A stretch of 64,000 nt of DNA from Cylicocyclus nassatus (Eukaryota; Nematoda; Chromadorea; Rhabditida; Strongylidae): assembly GCA_958299035.1 (NCBI GenBank), contig CATQJL010000223.1:7119753-7183752 (forward strand). The letters run 5' to 3'. Below, in pieces: positions 47,703 to 57,332 of this stretch. The notes below the pieces were generated by a model, which saw only the letters and a list, made by a program, of their open reading frames with translations, had not been told where the DNA came from and did not search any database. Numbering within the stretch: position 1 is the stretch's first letter; each line of letters opens with the position of its first letter. Both the position numbers and the translations under genes were made by a program.

Positions 47703-48168
47703 ATTGATTTGGCATATTGCCTACGATTAGCGATATGATCTCCATTACCTCAAAAACATCTAGCCGTCTGCTATATGAAGATACTAAGTCTTTCCTTCAA
47801 ACTTCAAAAAAAAGCTACAAACTGAGCTAATAAATTTATTGTGATTTAGAGAAGAACATGAGAATTCGAACCGCAAATAGTTTTTATTGTAAGAAACTGA
47901 AGCGGTTCTAAGATAAACGCGAGTAGACGGAATAAAAAAAGGAATGAGATTGACAAAAAGGATTGATATTAACCAAATTTTGAATTGGATCAGAATGATT
48001 TTCAATGGCATTTCCAAACAGTCAAAATGTAATGAAACCTCTTGGAGGGAATGAACGAAATATTGAATGATGACGTGACGTCCATTCCCAAAAACTTCAT
48101 TTTGTTAATGAGAGTTACAAGCTATGGATGAATAACAAATTTAGTCCCATGATTGAAGGTACTTCTTC

Positions 48169-48633
48169 GTGCCTGTCACCAACGTTTGGCCGACAATGTA
48201 CCATTTTTTGCGAGGGATATATGAAGCAATCCAGAGATTGCAGTCACAAGGACTATGTCATCATCGTATATTTTACAAACTCTGGTTTACAAAAATAGAA
48301 TTAACAAATGCGGAAATTTGCTTTATCGAGATTAGACGAGGTTCCCGTTTTCAAGGAAAGAAAAACCCTCTGACGTCAACATGCAGCATTTCCGGCTGCC
48401 CAAACTGTGCACTTCATAAAAGTTTTTTTGCCCTGTACAACTCTTGCGCGGTGAAAGACATCTCTAGCATGCACCAGTAATATTTATAGGTTCATCTGCG
48501 AGCATCTGGCGCAGAAAATGAAAACTCGTACGAAGTAATTAGAATGCACACGTGTGAAACATCAAATTTGTTTTCTATTTCGTGTTTGCAGTCTCCTGGT
48601 TATTATACTCGGAAAGCAAGAAACTGCCCTTGA
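48169..48633 (+). CDS. Candidate two-exon gene 3' part, product unknown
   Basis: A plus-strand frame at 48169-48480 encodes 103 residues with a cysteine-bearing C-terminal half (S-T-C-S-I-S-G-C-P-N-C-A-L). Ten bases later, a TTTATAG acceptor (AG at 48488-48489) opens a second frame, 48490-48633, encoding V-H-L-R-A-S-G-A-E-N-E-N-S-Y and ending R-K-A-R-N-C-P before TGA. The second part has a diverged paralogue at 43166-43309 with silent substitutions, the better evidence for coding. How the two parts are joined is not shown by the sequence. The cysteines would fit a secreted product, but this is a guess. Confidence 0.3.
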
Positions 48634-49723
48634 GGCCTCTGTTAGACGAATACGGAAGTAACTCAATATAGCTCCGGTTTTCCTTGATAACTGGCGCATC
48701 CTTAAGAAAACTTTGACCACAGTAAGAATCGTGACCCTTCGAAGTTTCAATGTACGGCAGGAATTTTTCTGAATTAATCAAGAGATCTGACAACGAAAGC
48801 ATGCCTATGATGTAGAAGTGGATAGGCCTTCAACACAGATATAGGACGAGAGCCTTTCTCTAGAATTTTGACAGTTGTGATAAATCATTGAACAATGTTC
48901 TTAGAAAATTGAGCTATTGTTGCGACTTGGTGTGCTCAGTACTTCTCTCCCCCCCCTATGCTCGTCTGACTTGTATAACTATCCGAGGCTCACCCAAATT
49001 CTCCCGGGCTCCCTCTGATGCGTCAGCGCGACAAGCGACTACATTATTAACGTTTATATATACTACTAGCTGGCATACCCGGCTCCGTCCGGCCCTGTCA
49101 AAACCTTATGATAAAGTTCTCATCCCTATCCCTGTACAACCTTCCCCTGTACCCACGCTTCCATGCCAATTCACTATTCAAGCTGTTTTAGTAATCAGCA
49201 TGTTCGACTACCCCCTGTGCCAACATCCAGCCCCGTAGCTTGAACTATGCAAAAAATCGATAAAATCGATAAAAGTAGCGAATATTTTCAAAGTCTGATA
49301 TTGTATTCGTAATCAGCATGCTCGATTACCTCCCTGTGCCAAATCCCAGCGCCGTAGGTGAACTCTGCAAAAAATCGATACTTACTTACTTACTTAAATA
49401 CTTAGATGGCCCGTCCTCACGTGACGTGCGGGCCCCAGTACAGAAGTTGCCATTTTTCCCTGTCCCTCGCTTCAGACATCCACGATCTTCTTGGTCGTCG
49501 TCGGTGGCTGCGTCCACGAGTTCCAGGGGCGAGAGTCGTATCCAGCTGATTTCTCCGCTGGTCCATCCGTTCCACGAACACGTCTGCCCATCTCGTCGGT
49601 GGTCTTCCTCGAGGACGTTTGGCTTCGCGAGGAATCCACTCAGATGTTCTTAGTGTCCATCTGTCGTCTGTTCTTCTCATTATGTGACCGGCCCATCGGT
49701 GTTTGGCTTTCGCAACTCTCAGA

Positions 49724-50299
49724 TAATCGCCGGGGCAGGTGGCCATGCGATTTATGGGCGGGCGGGCACCGGAAAAATAGTTCGCTGATTTCTTGCGGTC
49801 CGCTTGCAGATATTTGGAGGAATTTTAGCGAAATTTCAGACGAATGCTTGGAGAACAATCGCGGTTTCCTTATAGATTGGCTGCGGCGCAATGGCCGCAT
49901 TCTCGCGGACTTTCCGCGAAAACATGCAAAATTTTAGGGGGCCGCAAGGTCCTTTGTGGAGGACCGCGCAGCCCCCGGGTACTTTCCGCTGAGAGAAAAT
50001 ACCTCAAACTTGAGTAATTAAACCAACGGTGACACCTCTGCCACACAGAGTCTTACCTGTGCTCGACGTACGCCCGAAACTGCTTGAAAAGAGTCCGAGC
50101 GCCTGCTGAGAGTTTGACCAGCGCTCGCTGGAAGAGATTGTTTGACGAGCGCCCGCAGAAAACTCTGTATTCTGCCCCCCTAGCAAGACATTCTACAGTA
50201 AAGGAGGTAACGCCCGCTGAAGGTTTGGCCACGCCTCAAAATTCTGCTGACCGCCTGCAGAAAAGCGCGATTTTGCGGACCGCCTGCCCCCCGCGATTA
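49724..50299. mobile_element. GC-rich element inserted in the RTE remnant, carrying an SL1-like sequence
   Basis: The RTE reading frame is broken between codons for E-Y-L-R and R-V-A-K-A-K-H. The intervening 576 bp has inverted ends TAATCGCCGGGGCAGG and (inverse) TAATCGCGGGGGGCAGG, flanked by an imperfect 7-9-bp duplication (TCTCAGA / TCTGAGG). The interior is GC-rich with recurring GCCCGC and CTGCAGAAAA motifs. It encodes no transposase. The superfamily is uncertain; a 7-9-bp duplication would fit hAT- or MULE-like mobilisation. Confidence 0.7.
49900..50024 (-). ncRNA. SL1 spliced-leader-RNA-like locus (possibly a pseudogene)
   Basis: On the minus strand, 50024-50003 matches the 22-nt SL1 leader at 21 positions: GGTTTAATTAC, then T in place of C, then CAAGTTTGAG. 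It is followed directly by GTAT, a usable donor in the position where SL RNA has GT. Downstream come a hairpin (49976-49937, GGGGGC...GCCCCC with inner GGTCC/GGACC), then AAAATTTTGC (an Sm-site-like element, 49935-49926). Last is a 7-bp hairpin (49919-49903, TCGCGGA-AAG-TCCGCGA). This order of leader, hairpin, Sm site and hairpin is that of SL RNA. No proximal promoter element or 5S gene was recognised. It could be a transposon-captured or retro-copied SL sequence. Confidence 0.45.
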
Positions 50300-50973
50300 T
50301 CTGAGGTATTCCGCTGGGTCACGAAGACACATTCTTCTCATATCCGTGCTGCGAAGTCCGACTAGATGTTGCTTGCGTTGGGTCATCTTCAGAAGACTGC
50401 GCTCGAGCGCTTTGTGGGTAGTCCGTAAAGCTTTCGACGTGGCTACAATGTCGGCCCAAGTCTCAGCTGCGTAACAAAGCGCCGGGAGAACGGTTGAGTC
50501 GAACAGGTGGGCACGAAGCTCCGGGTCCTTCAGTTGGTCGGTGGCTTCCTTCAGAGGCCCGAAGGCGGCCCAGGCTGCTCTTCTTCTCCTGTTAAGTTCT
50601 TCCCTCAAGTCGTTCTCCATGTTCATCGAACGTCCGAGATACACGTAGGATGACGTCTCCATATTAGGGGTGTCTTCCAATTCCATTTCTGCATCTTCGC
50701 AAAGAGCGTTCCTTATGAACTGAGTCTTCTTCCGATTTATTCGCAGTCCGATCTTCTTCCCTACTTCGTTTCTTCCTTCAGCATCGTCTCTGCCTCGGTG
50801 ATACTGCTCGAGAAGAGAACGATGTCGTCCGCAAAACGAAGGTTGGACAGGAATCTCCCATCAACTCGTATGCCTCTCTCGTCCCAGTCCAGTGACTTCA
50901 TCACCCACTGCAAGGCCGCGGTGAACAGCTTCGGCGAGATTGTGTGGCCTTGTCGGACCCCCTTCCCGATTGG

Positions 50974-51356
50974 GGGAGACGGTCAAGAGGCGCGATTTCT
51001 CTGGCTGTCACCAACTCAAAACTTTAGTTTAGTGCTATGCGAATGTTCAAAAAATACCGGATAAAGTGCATCAGCTTACTCTCCGCCTGAGGTTACCACT
51101 TGCCAAGTTTGGTGGCTTCTGCTGGAAAACGGAACGAAATATTTACGAATTTGTTCTTAGCTGCATTTTTAAGGGTTTTTGACCTTCAAAATGATGTTTT
51201 GAATCGATTCCAAGGTATTAAGATTGAACAATCCATGCCAATATCTAATATATCTCCTTCTAAATTTCAAATACTTTTGGAATGTTATAAAACACTTATT
51301 ATGCCCTATTCGGTGTCTATCTGTCATTAAAAATCGCGCCTCTTGACATACACCCC
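50974..51356. mobile_element. 383-bp DNA element with exact 8-bp target duplication
   Basis: CCGATTGG occurs at 50966-50973 and 51357-51364. Removing the element and one copy restores an uninterrupted RTE polymerase frame (T-I-P-I-G then K-G-V-R-Q-G), which confirms the boundaries. The inverted ends are GGG..G...GTCAAGAGGCGCGATTT on both sides. The interior is AT-rich and non-coding. An 8-bp duplication is typical of hAT elements, although the ends do not show the usual CAGGG. Confidence 0.9.
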
Positions 51357-52251
51357 CCGATTGGTATGGTCAGGGGGCGATGGAACAGCTGCATCGTTGT
51401 TGTACAGTCCTTGTAGCAGTTGGCTAGTGTCCTCATGTAGGCTGGGTCCACTCCTTGATCGACTAGCGAAAAATCGATGAAAATCGATAGATCGATATCG
51501 ATCGACGAAGAAAAGTGGCTTATGACACCCGCCCGGCCGCGAAGTGTATGTGTGCAAAGTGGTCCGGATCGGTTCAGAAATGGAATTTTCTATTCGGAAC
51601 ATACGTACAGACAAACAAATAAACAGACAGACAAACAGACAAACACACAGACAAACAGAGAAACAGACAAACAGACATTCAGCTTTATAAGATATCAATG
51701 CGTCACCTCTGCTTCGCAGAGGCTCACACTGGTTCTACTCTATATGCCTTACTTATTCTCGCCTAGTAATGGCTTTGAAGCTCACCGCGCAATGCTGACT
51801 ATCGCGAATAAAATGTAAACAACTATTCATACTAAACCTTTTTACGTAAGATCGGTGATTTCGCGTGGATGTAACTTTTTGCAGAAGAATAAATGCAAGT
51901 TTGAATAGTGAAACTTTTTGGCCTAGTAGTCGCCATGAGGACAATAGTTACCGTGAGGTACATCTCTATGCAAAAATTTTCTCAAATGCTCAGGTAAATC
52001 CACGGCGGATTGAAAATTTACGCGAACACTTCTTTTTGGTGTCGTTTTCGTAAAGTAGCAAACCTTTAGACACTTTTTGGTCTAAAGTCCATGACTTACA
52101 CATCAACCTGCTAAACACATCCACGGCTCTGCAAAAAGCGTTGATTCGGACCCAGTTTTGCGGGCCAGAAGCCAAGTGGATCAGTTTGACGCGCAAATTC
52201 TGAGGGACCCACCCAGCGAATCCGTTCGTGCTTTTGCATGGTGGAGTTCCA

Positions 52252-52795
52252 CGTTCGTATCGTCCTTTCACCCCGTTGTAGCGGGCACGCAGCCTCAGAC
52301 GCTCTCCCGCGAAGCGGTTTTGACCGCGGCGCAGGGTCGATACGGCTGATCAGCTGTGCATCCGTCCGCTGCCACAGGAATAAGTGAATTTTTGATGATT
52401 TATTTTATCTTTTCGCTTGCAGGTTGCAACAAAAGGTTGGAAGGTGAGTCGAGAAAGCCTGTCAAGTTTATATATAAGTGAATTGTTCGCTGGAAAAGGT
52501 GACTGTCCAATCTAAGCGCAATATCAGCCAGTTTTTTTCGAATTTTCGTTCATGTAACCAAGATTTCACTTATAAATAAACTTAAAGACTTTCTCGACTT
52601 GCCTTTAATCCTTTTGTCGCAGCCTGGAAGCAAAAAGATACAGAAATTATCCAAAATTCATCAATTCCTGTGGCAGCGGACGGATGAACAGCTGACCAGC
52701 CGTATCGACCCCGCGCCGCGGTCAAAACCGCTTCGCGGGAGAGGGTCTGAGGCTGCGTGCCGGCTACAACGAGGTGAAAGGACCGTAGCATGCGC
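52252..52795. mobile_element. Foldback element with two pairs of inverted arms
   Basis: The outer left arm (about 52252-52405, with GTCCTTTCACC, CAGCCTCAGACGCTCTCCCG, CGAAGCGGTTTTGACCGCG and GATACGGCTG) is inverted at 52650-52795. The inner arm (52424-52485, AAAGGTTGGAAGG...GAGTCGAGAAAGCC) is inverted at 52565-52628. The loop is only about 80 bp, so the element is essentially one 230-bp-arm hairpin at about 85% arm identity by eye. Immediately right is a (CAGA)n run at about 52851-52875. Confidence 0.85.
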
Positions 52796-52954
52796 TATGC
52801 AAAATTTGAGCTCTGGATGTTGGCTGGAACCCGCTGTATGAATTTCGTTACAGACAGACAGACAGACACACACACAAAGTCACGTAAACACCCTTAGCCC
52901 GTTATTATAAGTTATGATAGAAACATGAAACATCAACCATAAAAAATAGTTGGT

Positions 52955-53135
52955 TGGTAGCTATAGTTTATTAGTTATTGGTTTATTATTATTATTAGTT
53001 AGTATTATTATTATTTATTTAGATTTATTTATTATTTATTTAGTTATATTTAGTTATATTATTTTTATTCATTTATTTTTCTAGTTATTATTATTTTTAT
53101 TTATTAGTTTATTTATTTATTGGTTTAGTTTATTG
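52955..53135. repeat. AT-rich low-complexity tract (TTATTTA-type)
   Basis: Irregular repeats of TTAT, TTAG and TTTA occupy the whole stretch, almost without C or G apart from scattered single bases. It starts just after the (CAGA)n-containing sequence and may be the slipped tail of a mobile element. Confidence 0.85.
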
Positions 53136-53610
53136 TTTGTAGCTCCACAGTCTCAAGATCAGTTCCACAAAAGACCCAAAAACTTTGGCACAGAAACATC
53201 ATCATGTAAACAATGCAGCTGCTTCATATCAAATGTTTGCGCGAGAGAGAAGCTGAGTTTTGAGGCTCGAAATCGTGTCAACTCTGTGGTAAGGTTGGAC
53301 TTGATTGAAAAACGGCACGAAAACGTAAGGATTTTCCAAGCGTCAAACAAAATACCTATCGAAAGAGCTTATTTTATCTCATAGTTTTGGTAGAAGCTAA
53401 TTAGAGCGCGTAAACACAGAAGAACGGATGTTTTTGGTGCGCAATCACTCCGAAAGCATTTAGCCCCTTTTGAAAAAAGTAACGATCCTCTTTTTGAACT
53501 GCACTGGGTTTAGTATATAGCAGATATGTCAGACTTTGTTACTGTAACTCTTCAAAAAATTTGGACTCAAACGATCGCAGTCTTGAATGAAAAATGGACC
53601 TTTATTTGAG

Positions 53611-53808
53611 GTGTTCGTATAATTATGAACCGCTAAAAATTTGCATTAGGCGCAAAAACACTCCTAAAATTGATATCGATTTCCATTCTTATGAATCGTA
53701 TACCGTTTTCGGCTGTGTTCTATCGCGTGGTATCAACGGCTTTTTGAGTTTCTCCCATAAAGTCCGAAAACTTACAAAATTTTGGGTGTTCGTATAATTA
53801 TGAACCGC
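53611..53808. repeat. Pair of identical 23-bp direct repeats 175 bp apart
   Basis: GTGTTCGTATAATTATGAAC plus CGC occurs at 53611-53633 and 53786-53808 in the same orientation. The core TATAATTATG is nearly palindromic. The segment between is open in one plus frame (53594-53797) but shows no domain. Exact identity of both copies suggests a recent origin, such as solo ends of an element or a duplicated terminal sequence. Confidence 0.7.
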
Positions 53809-54164
53809 ACTTTATTTGTACTTCAGAAGAGTAAATGATGAGCCTCCTCATTTGTCCTGCGAACATCCAGCGCAAATCATCTCCCACCTCATCATGGGGG
53901 GACAGTCGCCAGAGTGGACTGTACAATTCCCAGTCTTAGCCAGACGGCACGACCCCTCTTTACTCCCATGTTATTCTGCATTTATTATTGATGAAATACG
54001 GATGCAAACTGCGCATCCAAACATCCAACTAATCAAGGTAACTGCACACATCCAAAATCGTCTGCGGAAACTCAACCGGGACATAGTCAAGCATGACGAT
54101 AGTGATGGCGGTAACCAGTAATAAAAGAACTCAAATGTGTATGCAGCTTTCTGCGGGCCATATA

Positions 54165-54833
54165 CAGGGTGTCCCAAAAAAATGTATCGAACGTTTGATC
54201 GTTAATATCTCTCTTCCCAAGAAGTCTTTTGCCTTGCTTCAGGTACCAATCTGTAGAGCTGGCTTCAACTTAGTTTTGCATCACCCATCTCTCTTCATTA
54301 CTGCAGGATTACGGTAGAAACTTGAAACATATGGTGTCAATGTGGAATAAGCTGCCGTTTCAAAATTTTTCAAAAAAAAAAATGCGAAAACTTGTGTATT
54401 GGGGTTTTTATGGACGCTGAGTTCAATACTCAACTACTCACAAGATTACGAAACTTTCTAAACGGTGTAACCGCACTTTTTAGGAACATTGAAAAAATGG
54501 CCGCTACCTCTTACCTGGCATAACTCTTCAATGAAGCATCATAATGAGTTGCGAACTTCACAGTTATAATCAGCAACTCTAATTAGCCTAGTGTAAAATT
54601 TTTTAAGCTGTTGTTTCCTTTCTCGGGCAAAATATGGCCTTTCATTGCCTGAAACCCTCTTTGAAGTTTCTACCGTAATCCTACAGTAACGAAGAGAGGT
54701 GAGTGATTCGCTCTATAATGCAAATCTAAGTTGAAGCCAGCTCTACAGATTAGTATTCGAAGCAAGGGAAAAGACTTCTTTAGAAGAGAGATATCAACGA
54801 TCAAACGTTCGATACATTTTTTGGGACACCCTG
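54165..54833. mobile_element. mariner-type MITE, CAGGGTGTCCC family, copy 2
   Basis: TA duplications at 54163-54164 and 54834-54835. It has the same ~150-bp inverted arms and the same interior as the copy at 45998-46677 (shared ATGGCCGCTACCTCTTACCT and AATCAGCAACTCTAATTAGC), with small deletions in the left arm. Similarity to copy 1 is high throughout, so both derive from one recently active source. Confidence 0.95.
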
Positions 54834-54835
54834 TA

Positions 54836-56069
54836 TATCTTGGCTTGACAACGCGCCAAGGAGGAGAAGGCTGGCAAATACGGTGGCGCATGATTTCAAT
54901 CTCATGAATCTAAAGCGTAATGTGTACATAACCTGATAAACAGCTTATCGATGACTTACGTCTCTCGATAACTTTGCCGCTGTCGTCAAAGGTTCTTCAC
55001 GAAAGTGCTGAACTTATTCCCCTTCAATAAAAATTGGGGCCTTTAATTTGAACGTTCTTCAAATTTATTCAATTTCTTCAATTCAGTTTCTGAGCAAGTC
55101 ATTTCTTGATCGGCAAGTTGGATTATCTGAGCTAGAAACGTAGTTCTTGTTTCATATTTTGTTGTTATTTGAGTCGAATAATCTTTTATGCATTATCTAG
55201 AGGCTTGAAGTGAGAAAAGAACGTCAACGCCTTGGTAGGTAGAAATATGAATGGGAGCAAACACACAATGTGCTTTGAGTTTCACAATGATTGTCTGGAC
55301 CATGTGCAAAAACTAACATTTGCAGATGTTATTGCTCTTCGAGCGCATGCTTATTGCGACTACGAGATTGGATTTTAAGTGTGCATGTGCAGACTTTGAG
55401 ATCATTCAATATGATTTGATGTGGCATTTTACCGCTGCAGTCCTTCCAGATCATTCTAAGGCAAAAATATAATAGAACAATAGCATGTGTCTGCAGGCTT
55501 TGCGGCATTTCTGCAATAACAAACAAATTGAAAAGAAAAATGGCAATATCTGGCTTGAGTGTCTTCTGCACTGTTCAAGAAGAGGCCAAGTGTGTGATGC
55601 AGGGAATAGAAGAACAAAAATTTTATTTATTTTCAGAGATTATCTTCAAAAGTAAATGGGATGAACATGGAGACAGCTCAAAAATGTACATTCCTTTTTT
55701 AATTTACAGCTCTTGGAGAGAATGACATTCCCTGATCAGCAATCAACAGGGTAAAGCGGGAGGTGCGGCAAGCCGCAGGGGGGGAGTCGTTAGGGGGGGG
55801 GGGGGTAGGTAGGGGGGGGGGGTCGTATCGACCCAAGGTCAAAAGCACTTGTACAAGCTGTGTGACTAAATTGACTTGATGAAAGCGCTGTTGAAATCCT
55901 GCAAAATTCAAGTTCAACGACACAAACTTGCAGATACCGTATGCCTACCGTAACCTACCGTACCTTTAATCAAGCATAATTGTCGTAATCCGCGTGTCGA
56001 ATAACCCCTATGCGACAAGTTTCAGCGAACTCTGAGGTCTCCGAGCAGTAAACAACCTTGTATAAAGCA
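54836..56069. other. No gene recognised; two G tracts (~1.2 kb)
   Basis: No convincing exons. The frame at 55528-55725 (plus) is short and motif-free. At 55779-55822 a purine-rich stretch contains G7, G13 (55793-55805) and G11 (55812-55822) separated by a few bases, which is strong G-quadruplex potential on the plus strand. The minus-strand proline-rich ORF over it is an artefact of the G runs. Confidence 0.5.
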
Positions 56070-56125
56070 GTAATTTAAAACATGATTAACTTCATCTTAA
56101 CGGTGAGTAAGCTACCTCTTCTTGC

Positions 56126-56716
56126 ATTCAATACAAAGCACTACTCCTTCTTTGTCCACCTCAGGAATCCCGCTTCAGAAGACCTCCAAACTGTGGAATT
56201 AGAAGCCAACCAAAACCTCGTTTTTCCCATTTTTCGCTCTTGATCGCTGTGCTTTCACCAAATATTACTCAGAGCTAAGAAGACGAATCAGGCTCAAATC
56301 ACTCCTGTGAAAACTAGGTGATCTAGGCTATCGATCCATATAAATACTGTCTGCTAAAAATGTTTTTTTGATATAGTTAATGGCCTGCGGCACCCCCCCC
56401 CCCCCCTCAAAACCTGCGGCTGCCACAGGTTTTGAGGGGGGGGGGGTACCGCAGGCCATTAACTATATCAAAAAACATTTCTAGCGGACAGTGTTTATAT
56501 GGATCGATAGCCTAGATCACCTAGTTTTCACAGGAGTGATTTGAGCCTGATTCGTCTTCTTAGCTCTGAGTAATATTTGGTGAAAGCACAGCGATCAAGA
56601 GCGAAAAATGAGAAAAACGAGGTTTTGGTTGGCTTCTAATTCCACAGTTTGAAGGTCTTCTGAAGCGGGATTCCTGAGGTGGACAAAGAAGGAGTAGTGC
56701 TTTGTCTTGAGTGCAA
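56126..56716. repeat. Near-perfect giant palindrome (~290-bp arms)
   Basis: The left arm 56126-56416 and right arm 56426-56716 are inverted copies differing at only a few positions, around a 9-base centre (CGGCTGCCA). C14 (56393-56406) pairs with G11 (56436-56446) near the tip. Beyond the arms the symmetry continues at much lower identity to about 56070 and 56770 (GAAGTTAATCATG against AAAGTTAACCATG). The arms have no ORF. It could be a foldback element, a replication-generated inversion, or a cloning/assembly artefact. Confidence 0.9.
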
Positions 56717-56916
56717 AAACAGATAGCTAGTTCACCTTTGAAACAAAGTTAACCATGTTGGAATTTGACCATTTCACTTAGGTAGCCTAGTATCTTGAAT
56801 CTTCAGAATTCGCTCAAACTTTGTCTACAGGGGTTAATTGACATGCTCATTATGGATATGTTGCCCATTATGTTTGACAGGGCCTCCAAGTAATGCTATC
56901 TTGAGGGTATAGTCCA

Positions 56917-56954
56917 GGGGGGGGTCTTATTAAGACAGCAATCAGGGGGGGGGG
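56917..56954. repeat. Two G-tract/GTCTTA repeats
   Basis: CAGGGGGGGGTCTTATTAAG (G8 at 56917-56924) is followed by CAGGGGGGGGGGTCTTAA (G10 at 56945-56954). These are two imperfect copies of a G-run plus GTCTTA unit, about 28 bp apart. From 56955 to 57332 there is nothing else recognisable. Confidence 0.8.
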
Positions 56955-57332
56955 TCTTAACCAGCGATCGTGTGCCACACCCCTTGCTGGACCCTGGCAA
57001 TCAACTATGGAAGTAAAGGATTTTGTCGGAAGCGACACCGAATGTTGAGTTCAAGGAGGTAGGTAATAAACATATTTAGTTGATTGAGATTTTATCATCA
57101 TCTTTGTGCTAGTTTATCGCTTTGGCTATATAACACTTACACTTACTGCTACAACTTGCTGGTCTGTTCGAATAGCATTGTTCATGCATTTCTGCTTCAA
57201 AGCCCCTATCCAGCTACGCTTGAGCAAGGTTGGCTAGTGGATCTTGTGAAATTCCGGTTAACTTTTATGATTGCCAAAGATCTTTGCTGGCAGCGGAGAG
57301 GAAGTCATGGGTTTCATTTCCATGGAGTTATA

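Larger units (their letters stand above)
49379..51477 (-). pseudogene. 5'-truncated RTE-type non-LTR retrotransposon (reverse transcriptase remnant)
   Basis: Once the two insertions are ignored, the minus strand encodes the C-terminal half of an RTE-clade polymerase. It has G-V-R-Q-G-H-T-I-S-P-K-L-F-T-A near 50950, the catalytic F-A-D-D-I-V-L near 50840, then the thumb/C-terminal region, and finally A-K-H-R-W-A-G-H-I-M-R-R and G-R-P-P-T-R-W-A-D-V-F (49500-49700). The 3' end is a short (AAGT)n tail at 49381-49396 (minus strand), as in other RTE elements. It lacks the endonuclease and N-terminal RT. A frameshift lies near 50770 and two elements interrupt it (49724-50299 and 50974-51356). It is dead. 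Confidence 0.9.
49066..51692 (-). mobile_element. Helitron-like element hosting nested insertions
   Basis: Read on the minus strand it starts TCTTATAAAGCTGAATGTCTG at 51692, followed by a (TGTT/TCTG)-rich stretch. It ends GACGGAGCCGGGTATGCCAG then CTAG at 49066, between A and T. The ends and the ATCGAT-rich subterminal part match the 304-bp element at 35338-35641. Only 51692-51478 and 49378-49066 belong to it; the rest is an inserted retrotransposon. The left segment also contains an internal duplication (about 49190-49250 and 49308-49370). Confidence 0.8.

Noticed and set aside
52861..52875. (CAGA)n as a Helitron end
   Set aside because: There is no TC start or CTAG end in the right place; it is treated as a microsatellite beside the foldback element.
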